A stretch of DNA of 64,000 nt from Amycolatopsis sp. NBRC 101858 (lineage in GTDB: Bacteria > Actinomycetota > Actinomycetes > Mycobacteriales > Pseudonocardiaceae): the NCBI RefSeq assembly GCF_030269325.1, contig NZ_BSTD01000006.1:558001-622000 (forward strand), given 5' to 3'. The position numbers were made by a program, and so were the translations under genes. The notes below the pieces were generated by a model. It had not been told where the DNA came from. It saw only the letters and a list, made by a program, of their open reading frames with translations, and made no database searches. This document shows, one piece after another, positions 8,080-16,612 of the stretch (position 1 is the first letter of the stretch; the number at the start of each line of letters is the position of its first letter).

Positions 8080-8697
8080 GTGACCTCGACGGCGCACCGG
8101 ACCCAGGCGCAGCGGCGCGAACAGACCCGCACGGCGCTGCTCGACGCCACCATCGACTGCCTGGTGGACGTCGGCTACGCGCGCACGTCGGTGCAGGAGA
8201 TCTGCGCCCGCGCCGGCGTCTCGAAGGGCGCGGTGCAGCACCACTTCACCGCGAAGGCCGAGCTGATGGCCGCCGCCGTCGAGCACCTGACGACGAAGCT
8301 GCGTCACCAGCTCGCGGCGTCGCTGGACGAGCTGCCCGGCGGCGGCACCGGCGTCGCCGCGGCGATCGACCTGCTCTGGACCGGCTATTCCGGCACGCTC
8401 TCGACCGCCGTCACCGAACTGTGGGTCGCCGCCCGGACCGACCCCGAGCTGCGCGCGGCCATCCGCCCGGTCGACCGCGCGCTCGGCCGCGCGACGCTCG
8501 AGCACGTCACCCAGGTCGCCGGCGAGCTGCCGCCCGAACGCGCGGAAATGCTGTTCTGGCTCACCGTGAACCTGACTCGCGGGCTGGCGCTGGACGCCGA
8601 GCTCGGCGGCGACCCGAACCGGCGGCGGCAGCTGCTCGAGGAGTGGAAGCGGATCGCCGTGCTGCTCTACCAGGACGCCACGACTACGCCAAGCTGA
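8080..8697 (+). CDS. TetR/AcrR family transcriptional regulator
   Basis: 205 residues. N-terminal helix-turn-helix: RTALLDATIDCLVDVGYARTSVQEICARAGVSKGAVQHHFTAKAELMAAAV is a textbook TetR DNA-binding domain; the C-terminal ligand domain is divergent. GTG start with AGGAGG 6-7 nt upstream. Divergent from the acyl-CoA dehydrogenase/racemase operon, which it probably represses with an acyl-CoA-type ligand as inducer (inference from context). Confidence 0.9.
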   Translation: MTSTAHRTQAQRREQTRTALLDATIDCLVDVGYARTSVQEICARAGVSKGAVQHHFTAKAELMAAAVEHLTTKLRHQLAASLDELPGGGTGVAAAIDLLWTGYSGTLSTAVTELWVAARTDPELRAAIRPVDRALGRATLEHVTQVAGELPPERAEMLFWLTVNLTRGLALDAELGGDPNRRRQLLEEWKRIAVLLYQDATTTPS

Positions 8698-8779
8698 CGA
8701 GCTGGATCACCAGGGCTGGAATACCCCTTATCGTGCAGGCGGATTCGTGGTCCAATCCCCCCGGAAGAGGGGAGCTCCG

Positions 8780-9802
8780 ATGACCGCCAGCCCGTACCAG
8801 AACCCGTACGGCCCTCCCCCGGGACAGCCGCCACGGCCGCCCGCCGACGTCGCCGGACGGTTCCGGCTGATCGCCGGCATCGTCGGCGCCGTCGCCGCCG
8901 TGCTCGTGCTGGCCGGGTCGTTCCTCCCGCAGACGAAGTTCGAGCAGATCGTCGGCGGCAAGGCCGAGAGCAGCCAGACGATCAGCGCCTGGACGCGCTC
9001 GTTCGGCGTCGAACCCAGCGAGGACGCCAAGAAGTTCTACGAGAACACCCACGTCGCGCGCTACGGGATCCCGCTCTCCGCCGGTGCGCTGGTGCTGCTG
9101 GCCGGGGCCGGCCTGGCGTTCGCGGGCGCCCGGCGTTCGGCGGGCACCGGGGTGCGCTCGGGTGCCCGGACGGCACTGGTGGCCGGCGGCGCGGGCGTGG
9201 CCGCGGCCGTATGGATGCTCGGCATGGACGTCTCGGCGACCTTGAGCTACGAGTCCGACGACGGGTCGCTCACGTCGGCCTATTCGACCGGCATCGGGTT
9301 CTGGATCCTGCTCGGCGGCGGCGCGCTGGGCGTGGTGACGCTGGTCCTCGCGACGCTCGCCGGACGGCGGGCGCCCGCGACCACCGGGCCGGTGGGCTCG
9401 CCACCGGGTTACGGCGGGCCGTACCAGCAGCAGTCGAGGCCGTACCCGGTGCCGCCGCAGCAGTACGGGGGCTACCCGGGCGCCCAGCCCTACCCCGGCG
9501 GGCCGCAGCAGCAGTACCCGGGTGCGCCGTCGTCCCAGCCGTTCCCCGCGCAGGGCGGGCCGGTTTCGCAGCCCTTCCCGGCGCAGAGCGGGCCGGTTTC
9601 CCAGCCGTTCCCGGCACAGAACGGGCCCGCCTCGCAGCCGTTCCCGGCGCAGTCCGGCGAGGTGCCGTCGGGCGGGCTGTCCCCGCGGCTCGACGACCCC
9701 TACGGCGGCGCGACGCAGGCCCAGCAGCACCCCGGTCAGGAACCGCCGTCGCCGACCGAACCGAACTACCAGCTCCCGCCGCTGAACCCACCCAATACGT
9801 GA
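8780..9802 (+). CDS. Pro/Gln-rich four-span membrane protein with C-terminal repeats
   Basis: 340 residues from an ATG with GAGGGGAG upstream. A short Pro-rich N-terminus (MTASPYQNPYGPPPGQPPRP) leads into a first membrane helix (LIAGIVGAVAAVLVLAGSFL), an exposed loop, three further helices, then a long disordered tail rich in Pro, Gln, Gly and Tyr. The tail contains four 11-residue copies built on SQPFPAQ. Function is unknown; such proline-rich membrane proteins are common in Pseudonocardiaceae. The TGA stop lies inside a 7-bp inverted repeat. Confidence 0.75.
   Translation: MTASPYQNPYGPPPGQPPRPPADVAGRFRLIAGIVGAVAAVLVLAGSFLPQTKFEQIVGGKAESSQTISAWTRSFGVEPSEDAKKFYENTHVARYGIPLSAGALVLLAGAGLAFAGARRSAGTGVRSGARTALVAGGAGVAAAVWMLGMDVSATLSYESDDGSLTSAYSTGIGFWILLGGGALGVVTLVLATLAGRRAPATTGPVGSPPGYGGPYQQQSRPYPVPPQQYGGYPGAQPYPGGPQQQYPGAPSSQPFPAQGGPVSQPFPAQSGPVSQPFPAQNGPASQPFPAQSGEVPSGGLSPRLDDPYGGATQAQQHPGQEPPSPTEPNYQLPPLNPPNT
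9533..9664 (+). repeat. four 33-bp in-frame repeats (SQPFPAQ units)
   Basis: Four consecutive 33-bp units encode SQPFPAQxGxV/A. Copies differ mainly at third positions and at one or two codons, pointing to older duplication under selection for the peptide. They lie in the disordered tail of the membrane protein. Confidence 0.85.
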
Positions 9803-9861
9803 AACTTATTCACGTCGAACTGGACAACTGACGTACCGACGGTATGGTGTACTCGTCGGTA
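9797..9861 (+). promoter_or_regulatory. promoter and inverted repeat upstream of gabD2
   Basis: A hairpin (ACGTGAA/TTCACGT, 9797-9815) overlaps the preceding stop codon and may end its transcript. Next come a -35-like TGGACA (9821-9826) and a -10-like TATGGT (9843-9848) with 16 bp between them. TACCGACG (9834-9841) and CGTCGGTA (9854-9861) form a perfect inverted repeat straddling the -10 box, a layout expected for a TetR-type repressor site. No regulator gene is adjacent. Confidence 0.5.
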
Positions 9862-9911
9862 ACCCCTGCGCGGCGTCGCGCGGACTCCGGACGCCGCGGA
9901 ACGGAGACGTC

Positions 9912-11522
9912 ATGACCAGCACGACCCCCGCGAACGCAGTCGAAGACACCCCTTTGCCGCCGACCGTCGGCGGCGTCGCCGGGGCGCCCGGCTCGGCGCG
10001 GGCGGCCCAGCTCGTCGCCCGCGTGGCCGGTGGCGCGGACTCGGCGCCGATCCGGATGCACGCCCCCTTCACCGGGCAGCCGATCGCGACGCTGCCCCAG
10101 GCCACCGACGCCGACGTCCGCGCGGTGTTCGCCGGCGCGCGGACGGCCCAGCGAGCCTGGGCGGAACGCTCCCCCGCCGAGCGGGCCCGCGTCCTGACCC
10201 GGCTGCACGACCTCGTGCTCGCCCGCCAGGACGAGGTGCTCGACCTGGTCCAGGTCGAGGCGGGCAAGGCGCGGCTCGACGCGTTCGACGAGGTCAGCGC
10301 GACCGCGCTGGTCGCGGCCTACTACGGCAAGCACGCCGCGAAGATCCTCGCCCCGCGCCGCGTCGCCGGCGTCATCCCCGGCCTGACCCGCGCCGGCGAG
10401 ATCCGGCACCCGAAGGGCGTCGTCGGGGTCATCTCGCCGTGGAACTACCCCCTGGCCCTCACCGCGATGGACGTCCTCCCCGCGCTCGCGGCCGGCAACG
10501 CCGTGGTGCAGAAGCCGGACAACCAGACCGCGCTTTCGGCGCTGTGGCTGCAGGAGCTCGCCGAGGAGGCCGGGCTGCCGGCCGGGACCTGGCAGATCGT
10601 GCTCGGCCGCGGTTCGAAGATCGGCACCGCGCTGGTCGAGGAGTCGGACTACCTGTGCTTCACCGGGTCCACGCCGACCGGCAAGGAGCTGGCCGGGCAG
10701 GTGGCGAAGCGGCTGACGTCGTACTCGCTGGAGCTCGGCGGCAAGAACCCGATGATCGTGCTGCCCGACGCCGACGTCGCGAAGGCCGCGACGGGCGCGG
10801 TGACCGCGTGCTTCTCCTCGGCGGGTCAGCTGTGCGTGTCGGTCGAGCGGATCTACGTCCACGAGTCGATCCGCGAGGAGTTCACGCGGGCGTTCGTCGC
10901 GCGGACCGCCGCGGTGAAGCTCGGCGGCGCGCTCGACTACCACGCCCAGATGGGGTCCCTGACGTCGGAAGACCAGCTCGAGACGGTGTCCGCGCACGTC
11001 GAGGACGCCCGCGCGAAGGGCGCTTCTGTGCTCACCGGCGGCCGCCCGCGTCCCGACCTCGGGCCGCTGTTCTACGAGCCGACGGTGCTCACGAACGTCA
11101 CGCCGGACATGGTGCCGTTCGCGGAGGAGACGTTCGGGCCGGTCGTCTCGATCTACGGCTACACCGACGTCACGGAGGCCATCGACCGGGCCAACGACAC
11201 GGCGTTCGGGCTCAACGCCAGCGTCTGGTCGCGCAACGGCCGCGCGGGCTGGGAGGTCGCGGCGCGGCTCAAGGCCGGGACGGTCAACGTCAACGAGGGC
11301 TACGCGGCGACGTTCGGCAGCGTCGGCGTCCCGATGGGCGGCATGAAGGACTCCGGCGTCGGCCGCCGCAACGGCGCCGAAGGCCTGCTGAAGTACACGG
11401 AGTCCCAGTCGATCGCGCTGCAGCGCGGCCTGGCCCTCCGCCCGCCTCGGCGGGTGCCGGGTTCCCTCTGGTCGAAGGGCATGACGCTGGGCCTCAAGGC
11501 CCTCCGCCGCCTCCCCCGCTGA
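9912..11522 (+). CDS. gabD2: succinate-semialdehyde dehydrogenase (NADP+)
   Basis: 536 residues, aldehyde dehydrogenase superfamily. Catalytic Cys308 lies in FSSAGQLCVSVERIYV and the general base Glu274 in LELGGKNPMIV; VGVISPWNYP and GSTPTGKELA form the cofactor site. Sequence and length closely follow mycobacterial GabD2, which oxidises succinate semialdehyde to succinate in GABA and alpha-ketoglutarate metabolism. The N-terminus is about 20 residues longer than usual. ATG with GGAG upstream. The gene ends where repeat array B begins, one base after the stop codon. Confidence 0.88.
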   Translation: MTSTTPANAVEDTPLPPTVGGVAGAPGSARAAQLVARVAGGADSAPIRMHAPFTGQPIATLPQATDADVRAVFAGARTAQRAWAERSPAERARVLTRLHDLVLARQDEVLDLVQVEAGKARLDAFDEVSATALVAAYYGKHAAKILAPRRVAGVIPGLTRAGEIRHPKGVVGVISPWNYPLALTAMDVLPALAAGNAVVQKPDNQTALSALWLQELAEEAGLPAGTWQIVLGRGSKIGTALVEESDYLCFTGSTPTGKELAGQVAKRLTSYSLELGGKNPMIVLPDADVAKAATGAVTACFSSAGQLCVSVERIYVHESIREEFTRAFVARTAAVKLGGALDYHAQMGSLTSEDQLETVSAHVEDARAKGASVLTGGRPRPDLGPLFYEPTVLTNVTPDMVPFAEETFGPVVSIYGYTDVTEAIDRANDTAFGLNASVWSRNGRAGWEVAARLKAGTVNVNEGYAATFGSVGVPMGGMKDSGVGRRNGAEGLLKYTESQSIALQRGLALRPPRRVPGSLWSKGMTLGLKALRRLPR

Positions 11523-11523
11523 T

Positions 11524-11667
11524 GTGATCAGAAGGTCAGCACGCGTGATTGAAGGGTCATCACCCGTGATTTGAGGGTCGACACGGCAGCGCCCGCCGGT
11601 TCCGCCGTGTCGACCCTTCAATCACGCGTGTCGACTCTTCAATCACGAGAGTCGTCTCTCTGATCAC
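11524..11667. repeat. array B: 21-bp units, 3 direct + 18-nt loop + 3 inverted
   Basis: Three 21-bp units (11524-11586), an 18-nt loop (11587-11604) and three inverted 21-bp units (11605-11667) fill the gap between convergent genes. The direct unit is close to GTGATYRGAGGGTCGACACG plus one base. The innermost units are near-perfect complements. The last inverted unit contains the stop codon of the minus-strand regulator gene. Unit length, loop length and core match array A at 4840-5088. Confidence 0.9.
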
Positions 11668-14600
11668 GCGTGTTCGGCGGTGGGAGCGGTGAGGAGGCCG
11701 CGGTCGTAGGCGATCGCGACTGCTTCCGCGCGGCGGCTTGCGCCGAGTTTTGCCATCACCCGGGACAGGTGGACGCTGACCGTCTTTTCGCTGATGTAGA
11801 GCTCTTCGCCGACCTGGCGGTTCGTGCGGCCCAGCGCGACGCGCTCGAGGACGTCGCGTTCGCGGTCGGTCAGGGGGTCGGTGATCGTGCGGACCGGGGC
11901 CGCCGGCTCCACTCCGTCCAGCTCGACCCGGGCGCGGTGCGCCAGGTCGCGGACGGCGTCGCGCAGGGGGACCGCGCCCAGGCGCAGTGCCACCGCGTGG
12001 GCCGCTTCGAGGGCGGCGTGTGCGTCGCCGTCCGCCGCCAGCAGGGCTTCGGCCTCGTGCCAGCGGCAGACCGCCTGCTCGTACACGGCGCCGTAGCCGA
12101 ACGCCGCCGCCGCGGCCGCCCACTTCTCCGCATCACCCCGGCCGGTCAGGCAGGACGCCGCCGCCTCCAGCCGGGCCAGCCACGCCCGGCCCTCCGGCCC
12201 GAGCGTCCCCGAGCGCGGCTGCCCGACGACCGAGCACATCCGGCCGTGCGCCAGCAGCCGCTCGCCCGCCGCCACCGCGGCGCCGGCCGCGGCCTGGTCG
12301 CCGTGCACCCGGGCTTCGGCGGCCAGCGCGGCGGCGGCGGACACACCCAGCGCGGCGACGCGGATCCCGGCCAGCAGGCCGGGTTCGATCCGCTCCAGCC
12401 AGCCGACCAGGTCTTCGGCGCGGCGCACCGCTTCGGCGTGCTCGCCGCGCCAGTAAGCCAGCTCGATGCCGGCGTCCCCCGCGGCCAGCGGGATCGCCAT
12501 GTCCGCCGCCCAGTGCTGCCGCAGCCCGGCGATGAGCTTCGCGGCTTCGTCGAACCGCCCGCGCGAGACGACGAAGAGCGACCAGATGGCCTGGATCCGC
12601 GCGGCGACCGCGCTGGACACGCCGCGCCCCGCACGGCCGGCGCTCTCGTCCGGCCAGTCGCCCATCAGGTAGCGCAGGGTCAGCTGCCGCGCGCGCAGTT
12701 CGATCCCGAACGAGCTCCAGCTCAGCCCGGCCTCTTCGGCCCGGGCGACGCCGGTCGCGGTGTGCTCCAGCGCCTCGGCGAACTCGGCGTAGTCGTCGTA
12801 GCTCAGCGCGAGGAAGTAGGTCGCGCGGATCTCGGTGTTCGGCGCGCCGGCGCCGCGCGCCGTCCGCTGGGCCTTGCGCAGCCACTCGCGCGCCTCGGCC
12901 GGCTCGCCCGCCGAGTCGGCGAGCGTGCCCAGGGTGACCAGCGCCGCGGCCTCCGCGCCCGCCGCCCCGACCGCCTGTGCGTCGGCGACCGCGGCACGCG
13001 CGCTCTCCAGCGCCGCTTCGGGCTGGTCGAGGATCCGCAGGAACCCGGCCCGGCTGGCCAGCACCCAGGCACGCGTCCCGCTCGGTTCGGCGTCCTTCAC
13101 CAGCTCCCAGGCCCGGTCGATGGCCACGGTCGCCTCGTCGAGGGTGCCTTCCAGCGCGAGCAGCGCTTCCGCCAGCCGCCGCCACGTCTTCGCCGCGCGG
13201 TCGGCCGCCGTGTCCGGTTTCAGGGCTTGGGTGGCCGACCGGGCGAAGGCCGCGGCGCGCTCCGGCTCGCCGGACGTGCCCGCGAAGTAGGACGCTTCGT
13301 GCAGCAGCCGCAGCTCGTCGAACCCCTCGGGCCGGTCGGCCGCCGCGACGGCGTCCCAGATGGACAGTGCCTGCTCGACGTGCTGCAGGGCCGACCCGGG
13401 CGCACCGAGCTTCTCGGCTTCGTCCATCGCGCGCAGCAGCGCCGGCAGCGCGGTGACGAGGTCGCTGCTCTGCATCGAGTGGTAGGCCAGCTTCGCGTCG
13501 TGGCCGCGGCCCTGCGGCCGCGCCTGGATCCGGGCCGCGTACGCCGCGTGCGTGCGCGACCGCTCCCCCGGCAGCAGGTCGCCGTACACCGCTTCCTGCA
13601 GCAACGCGTGCCGGAACGTGTAGGAGCCGTCCGAAAGCACCACCAGGACGTGGTGCTGGACGGCTTCGCGCAGTGCCTCGTCGAGCTCCAGCTCCCCCAG
13701 CCCGGAGACCTCGGCGAGCGCGGCGTGCATCACCGGCTCGTTCGCCACCGAGATCACCCGGGCCACCCGGCGGGTGTCCGGCGACAGGCGCTCGAGCCGC
13801 GACAGCAGCACCTCGGCCAGCCCGGCGGGCAGGTCGTTGCACTCGGTCTGGGTGGCGAGCAGCTCCTCGGCGAAGAACGGGTTGCCCTCGGACCGGGCGA
13901 CGATGTCGGACACGACGTCCGCCGGCATCGGCTCGTCGGCCAGCGCCTCGACGAACTTCCGGGCGTCGGCGGCCCCGAAGGGGTGCAGGTCGACGCGCTC
14001 GACGGTGGCGAGCCGGACCAGCTCCGACAGCAGGCCCCGCAGCGGGTGGCGCCGGTGGACGTCCTCCTCGCGGTAGCTGCCCACGACCAGCAGCCGCTGC
14101 GCCCGCAGCCTGCTGAGCAGGAAGGACAGCAGGTTGCGGGTCGAGGCGTCGGCCCAGTGGAGATCCTCCAGGAGGATCACCACCGGGCGCGACTCCGAGA
14201 CCTCGGTCAGCACCCCCAGTACCGCGTCGAACAACTGCAGCTGACCGAGATCCTGCTCGGGCCGGGGACGCACCATCGTCTCCCGGTCGTTCGAGGTCAT
14301 CGGCGGGTGTTCGGCCGCGCGGGGCTCCTCGACGCCCTGGCCCTGCGGCAGCAGCCGCCCGAGCGCGGGCCGGAGCCGCACCGCGGCGGCCACCGCCTGG
14401 TCCGCCGAGCTGCCCAGCGGGGCGAGCGCTTCGGCGAACGGAAGATAAGGAAGACCGCCTTCGCGGACGTCGATGCAGCGGCCGGTGAGCAGGAGCCCAC
14501 CGCACGCCTCGACGTGCTCGCCGAGCGCGGTCAGCAGCCGGGTCTTGCCGACCCCGGCGTCCCCCGAGAGCAGCACCGCGCCGGCTTCGCCCCGTTCTGC

Positions 14601-14687
14601 ACGGGCGAAGGCGGCGCGGAGCCGCCGCATCTCGTGGGTACGGGCGACGAGCGGGATTCCGGAGCCGAGTCGGGGCACAAGGTGCAT
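11664..14687 (-). CDS. large ATP-binding LuxR-family (LAL) transcriptional regulator
   Basis: 1007 residues. N-terminal P-loop (GDAGVGKT, residues 42-49) and Walker B (VVILLEDLHWADAS) of a STAND/MalT-type ATPase, a long Ala-rich helical middle resembling TPR repeats, and a C-terminal LuxR helix-turn-helix (LTDRERDVLERVALGRTNRQVGEELYISEKTVSVHLSRVMAKL, split here only by domain sense). Such proteins are ligand- and ATP-gated activators, often of secondary metabolism or sugar use. Its target is unknown. The last codons and stop (AEHA*) are formed by the edge of repeat array B. Confidence 0.9.
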   Translation of the reverse strand: MHLVPRLGSGIPLVARTHEMRRLRAAFARAERGEAGAVLLSGDAGVGKTRLLTALGEHVEACGGLLLTGRCIDVREGGLPYLPFAEALAPLGSSADQAVAAAVRLRPALGRLLPQGQGVEEPRAAEHPPMTSNDRETMVRPRPEQDLGQLQLFDAVLGVLTEVSESRPVVILLEDLHWADASTRNLLSFLLSRLRAQRLLVVGSYREEDVHRRHPLRGLLSELVRLATVERVDLHPFGAADARKFVEALADEPMPADVVSDIVARSEGNPFFAEELLATQTECNDLPAGLAEVLLSRLERLSPDTRRVARVISVANEPVMHAALAEVSGLGELELDEALREAVQHHVLVVLSDGSYTFRHALLQEAVYGDLLPGERSRTHAAYAARIQARPQGRGHDAKLAYHSMQSSDLVTALPALLRAMDEAEKLGAPGSALQHVEQALSIWDAVAAADRPEGFDELRLLHEASYFAGTSGEPERAAAFARSATQALKPDTAADRAAKTWRRLAEALLALEGTLDEATVAIDRAWELVKDAEPSGTRAWVLASRAGFLRILDQPEAALESARAAVADAQAVGAAGAEAAALVTLGTLADSAGEPAEAREWLRKAQRTARGAGAPNTEIRATYFLALSYDDYAEFAEALEHTATGVARAEEAGLSWSSFGIELRARQLTLRYLMGDWPDESAGRAGRGVSSAVAARIQAIWSLFVVSRGRFDEAAKLIAGLRQHWAADMAIPLAAGDAGIELAYWRGEHAEAVRRAEDLVGWLERIEPGLLAGIRVAALGVSAAAALAAEARVHGDQAAAGAAVAAGERLLAHGRMCSVVGQPRSGTLGPEGRAWLARLEAAASCLTGRGDAEKWAAAAAAFGYGAVYEQAVCRWHEAEALLAADGDAHAALEAAHAVALRLGAVPLRDAVRDLAHRARVELDGVEPAAPVRTITDPLTDRERDVLERVALGRTNRQVGEELYISEKTVSVHLSRVMAKLGASRRAEAVAIAYDRGLLTAPTAEHA

Positions 14688-14747
14688 TCTTGCCTACCCC
14701 ACCGACAGTTTCCGACCGCTTATCGCCTTGGACACCTTCACCACGCC

Positions 14748-14957
14748 CTACCGGGCGGTCTCGCCGACGCCCGCGGTCTCCCGCGTGGCTTCCCGGCGCT
14801 CCTGCGCCGGCACGTCGACGTCGGTCCGCACGGCCCGCAGGTGGCGGACGGCGCGGCGCGCGCGGGCGGCCCAGGCGCTACGCCCGGCCTTCCGCAGTTC
14901 CTCGGCCCGGTAAGCCGCTTCGGCCCGGACCGCGTCGAGCATCAGATCGCTGTGCAT
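14748..14957 (-). CDS. hypothetical 69-aa basic protein
   Basis: ATG at 14957 with AAGGGGA about 7 nt upstream; the frame extends further but without another ribosome binding site. The product is helical and rich in Arg and Ala (MHSDLMLDAVRAEAAYRAEEL, then RRAVRHLRAVRTD). No domain is recognised. It lies about 60 bp upstream of the LAL regulator gene in the same direction and could share its transcript. Confidence 0.6.
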   Translation of the reverse strand: MHSDLMLDAVRAEAAYRAEELRKAGRSAWAARARRAVRHLRAVRTDVDVPAQERREATRETAGVGETAR

Positions 14958-15056
14958 CGTGTTCCCCTTGTCCCCGAGTTCTCCGGTTGGTAGCACTCAG
15001 GTTCGTCCTGAGGGGGCACCTCAGGCATCGGGTGATCACGCAGCCCTGACCGCGAA

Positions 15057-15106
15057 AAGACCCCTTACTCCCGGCCGAGCCCAGCTCGGCGGGGGTAAGG
15101 GGTCTT
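15057..15106 (-). terminator. terminator after DUF397 gene
   Basis: Outer 12-bp perfect stem (AAGACCCCTTAC / GTAAGGGGTCTT) enclosing an inner GCCGAGC/GCTCGGC stem, 10 bp after the DUF397 stop. On the minus strand the stem runs into TTTT, consistent with factor-independent termination. Confidence 0.8.
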
Positions 15107-15116
15107 CGAAAGCGCC

Positions 15117-15320
15117 TCAGTCGTGGGCCGGGCCGCCGGGCCGCACCGCGGCCAGCAGCCCCCGCCAGCCCGATGCGGGCAGGCGGAACGCACCACCTTC
15201 GGGGTCCTTCGAGTCGCGCAGCGCGGCGCCCCCGGCGACGAACGCGACCTCGACGCAGTCGTTCCCGCCGCCGCTGTGGCTGCTCTTGCGCCACCGCGCT
15301 CCGGAGAGTTCAGCTTCCAT
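15117..15320 (-). CDS. DUF397 domain protein
   Basis: 67 residues with the family signature WRKSSHSGGGNDCVEVA and ALRDSKDPEGG. The ATG at 15320 has AAGGAG 8 nt upstream; an earlier GTG overlaps that site and is rejected. DUF397 proteins are almost always encoded next to an XRE regulator with a DUF5753 domain, as here (12 bp gap), and such pairs are implicated in Streptomyces development and in toxin-antitoxin-like modules. The molecular role in this organism is not known. Confidence 0.9.
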   Translation of the reverse strand: MEAELSGARWRKSSHSGGGNDCVEVAFVAGGAALRDSKDPEGGAFRLPASGWRGLLAAVRPGGPAHD

Positions 15321-15332
15321 GGTCCCCACTCC

Positions 15333-16235
15333 TTACTGTGTCCTCGGTTCCAGTTGGTGCACCGGAGCCGGTGCGGCCGCCTGTTCGGCGAACCGCCCGG
15401 CCGCCTCGGCGATCAGCTCCACCGAGTCGTCCGGCTTCAGTGCGGCTGCGCGCAGATGGTCGAACATCAGCCCGTAGCGCCGGACGTCTGTGGGTTCCTC
15501 CAGGTAGAGACCGCTGGACGTGCTGTCGTCGACGTAGACGACGTCCGGGTCGGCCTGCTCGGGGAAGCCCATGATCAGGAAGGGGCCCTCCATGCCCGGG
15601 TGCGCGCCGGCGCCGAACGGCACGACCTGGATGGTCACGTTCGGCTTCTCGGAGAGCGTGACCATGCGGTAGAGCTGCTCGGCCATCACCTCGGGGCCGT
15701 CGACGACGCGGCGCAGCACGGCTTCGTCCATCACCGCCCAGTACTCCGGCGGCGGGGTGTCGGACAGCAGCTCCTGGCGCGCCATCCGGGCGGCGACGCG
15801 GCGGCGGGTCTCGTCGTCTTCGGCGTCCGGCCGCAGCGCCCGGATCACGGCGCGGGCGTAGCGCTCGGTCTGCAGCAGGCCGGGCACCAGCAGCGCCTGG
15901 AACGCGCGCAGCGAACTGGCGTCGGCTTCGAGCCCGACGAACGTGCCGGTGAAGACCTCGTTGTAGGCGTGCCACCAGCCGCGTTTGCGGGCCTCCCTGG
16001 CCAGCTGGACGAGCGCCTCCTGCTCGTCGCCGGTGATGCCGTAGAGGGCCAGCATGTCCCGCGCGTCACGCGGGGTGACCCCGACGTGGCCGGTCTCGAT
16101 GCGGCTGACCTTCGACGCGGAGCACTCGAGCTTCTCGCCCACCTCGTCGATGGTGAGGTCCGCGGCTTCGCGCAGCCTGCGCAGCTCTCCCGCGAGCCGC
16201 CGGCGGCGAACCGTGGGGCTCTGTCCCCTTGCCAT
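15333..16235 (-). CDS. XRE-family regulator with DUF5753 domain
   Basis: 300 residues. N-terminal helix-turn-helix (about residues 12-65: LRRLREAADLTIDEVGEKLECSASKVSRIETG), then a DUF5753 domain with FQALLVPGLLQTERYARAV and NVTIQVVPFGAGAHPGMEGPF. The ATG at 16235 is preceded by GGAGGT, which is preferred to longer forms. Partner of the DUF397 gene just downstream. Probably binds its own promoter; a palindrome at 16348-16362 is a candidate site. Confidence 0.92.
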   Translation of the reverse strand: MARGQSPTVRRRRLAGELRRLREAADLTIDEVGEKLECSASKVSRIETGHVGVTPRDARDMLALYGITGDEQEALVQLAREARKRGWWHAYNEVFTGTFVGLEADASSLRAFQALLVPGLLQTERYARAVIRALRPDAEDDETRRRVAARMARQELLSDTPPPEYWAVMDEAVLRRVVDGPEVMAEQLYRMVTLSEKPNVTIQVVPFGAGAHPGMEGPFLIMGFPEQADPDVVYVDDSTSSGLYLEEPTDVRRYGLMFDHLRAAALKPDDSVELIAEAAGRFAEQAAAPAPVHQLEPRTQ

Positions 16236-16347
16236 CGCGCACCTCCGGATGTCGACGGCGCCGTAGCCGTCCGCTCGCTGCCAGTATCCAACATGAACAG
16301 GCGGGTAATCGCACGGCACCGATTACCGGAGCCGAACCCGCGTCGTA

Positions 16348-16362
16348 TCTGCAATTTGCAGA
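16348..16362. promoter_or_regulatory. candidate XRE operator
   Basis: TCTGCA-ATT-TGCAGA, a perfect inverted repeat about 110 bp upstream of the XRE gene in the 377-bp intergenic region 16236-16612. Apart from this site and the thioesterase terminator, I see no gene in that region. Confidence 0.4.
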
Positions 16363-16497
16363 ATGCTTCTGTATGCTCGCATCCTGCACTGAGACAGGAC
16401 GTGGCAAGGGCGCGGCGGGCGTGTTCCCCCAGCCCCACCCAGGGCCTGTGATCAGCGTAGACGATGACCCCGCGGCGCGCCGCGTGATCATCGGGAG

Positions 16498-16538
16498 AAG
16501 AGGTCCGGGGCCGTCCCCCGATCGGCCCCGGCCCTCTT
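16498..16538 (-). terminator. terminator after tesB
   Basis: Stem AAGAGG-N-CCGGGGCCG with its complement CGGCCCCGG-N-CCTCTT, interrupted by one mismatch, with a 9-nt loop. It lies about 75 bp past the thioesterase stop on the minus strand. Confidence 0.65.
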
Positions 16539-16612
16539 CCACCGTTCCGGCGCCTTATTGGCAGAACGATTATTCCGCTATTCCTCGCCCGTAAGGGTGA
16601 TTTCTGTCGAGG

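Noticed and set aside
11670..14993. 1107-codon frame on the plus strand opposite the LAL regulator
   Set aside because: Typical antisense shadow of a GC-rich gene; composition is Arg/Gly/Pro-rich and no domain is seen, while the minus strand encodes a clear regulator.
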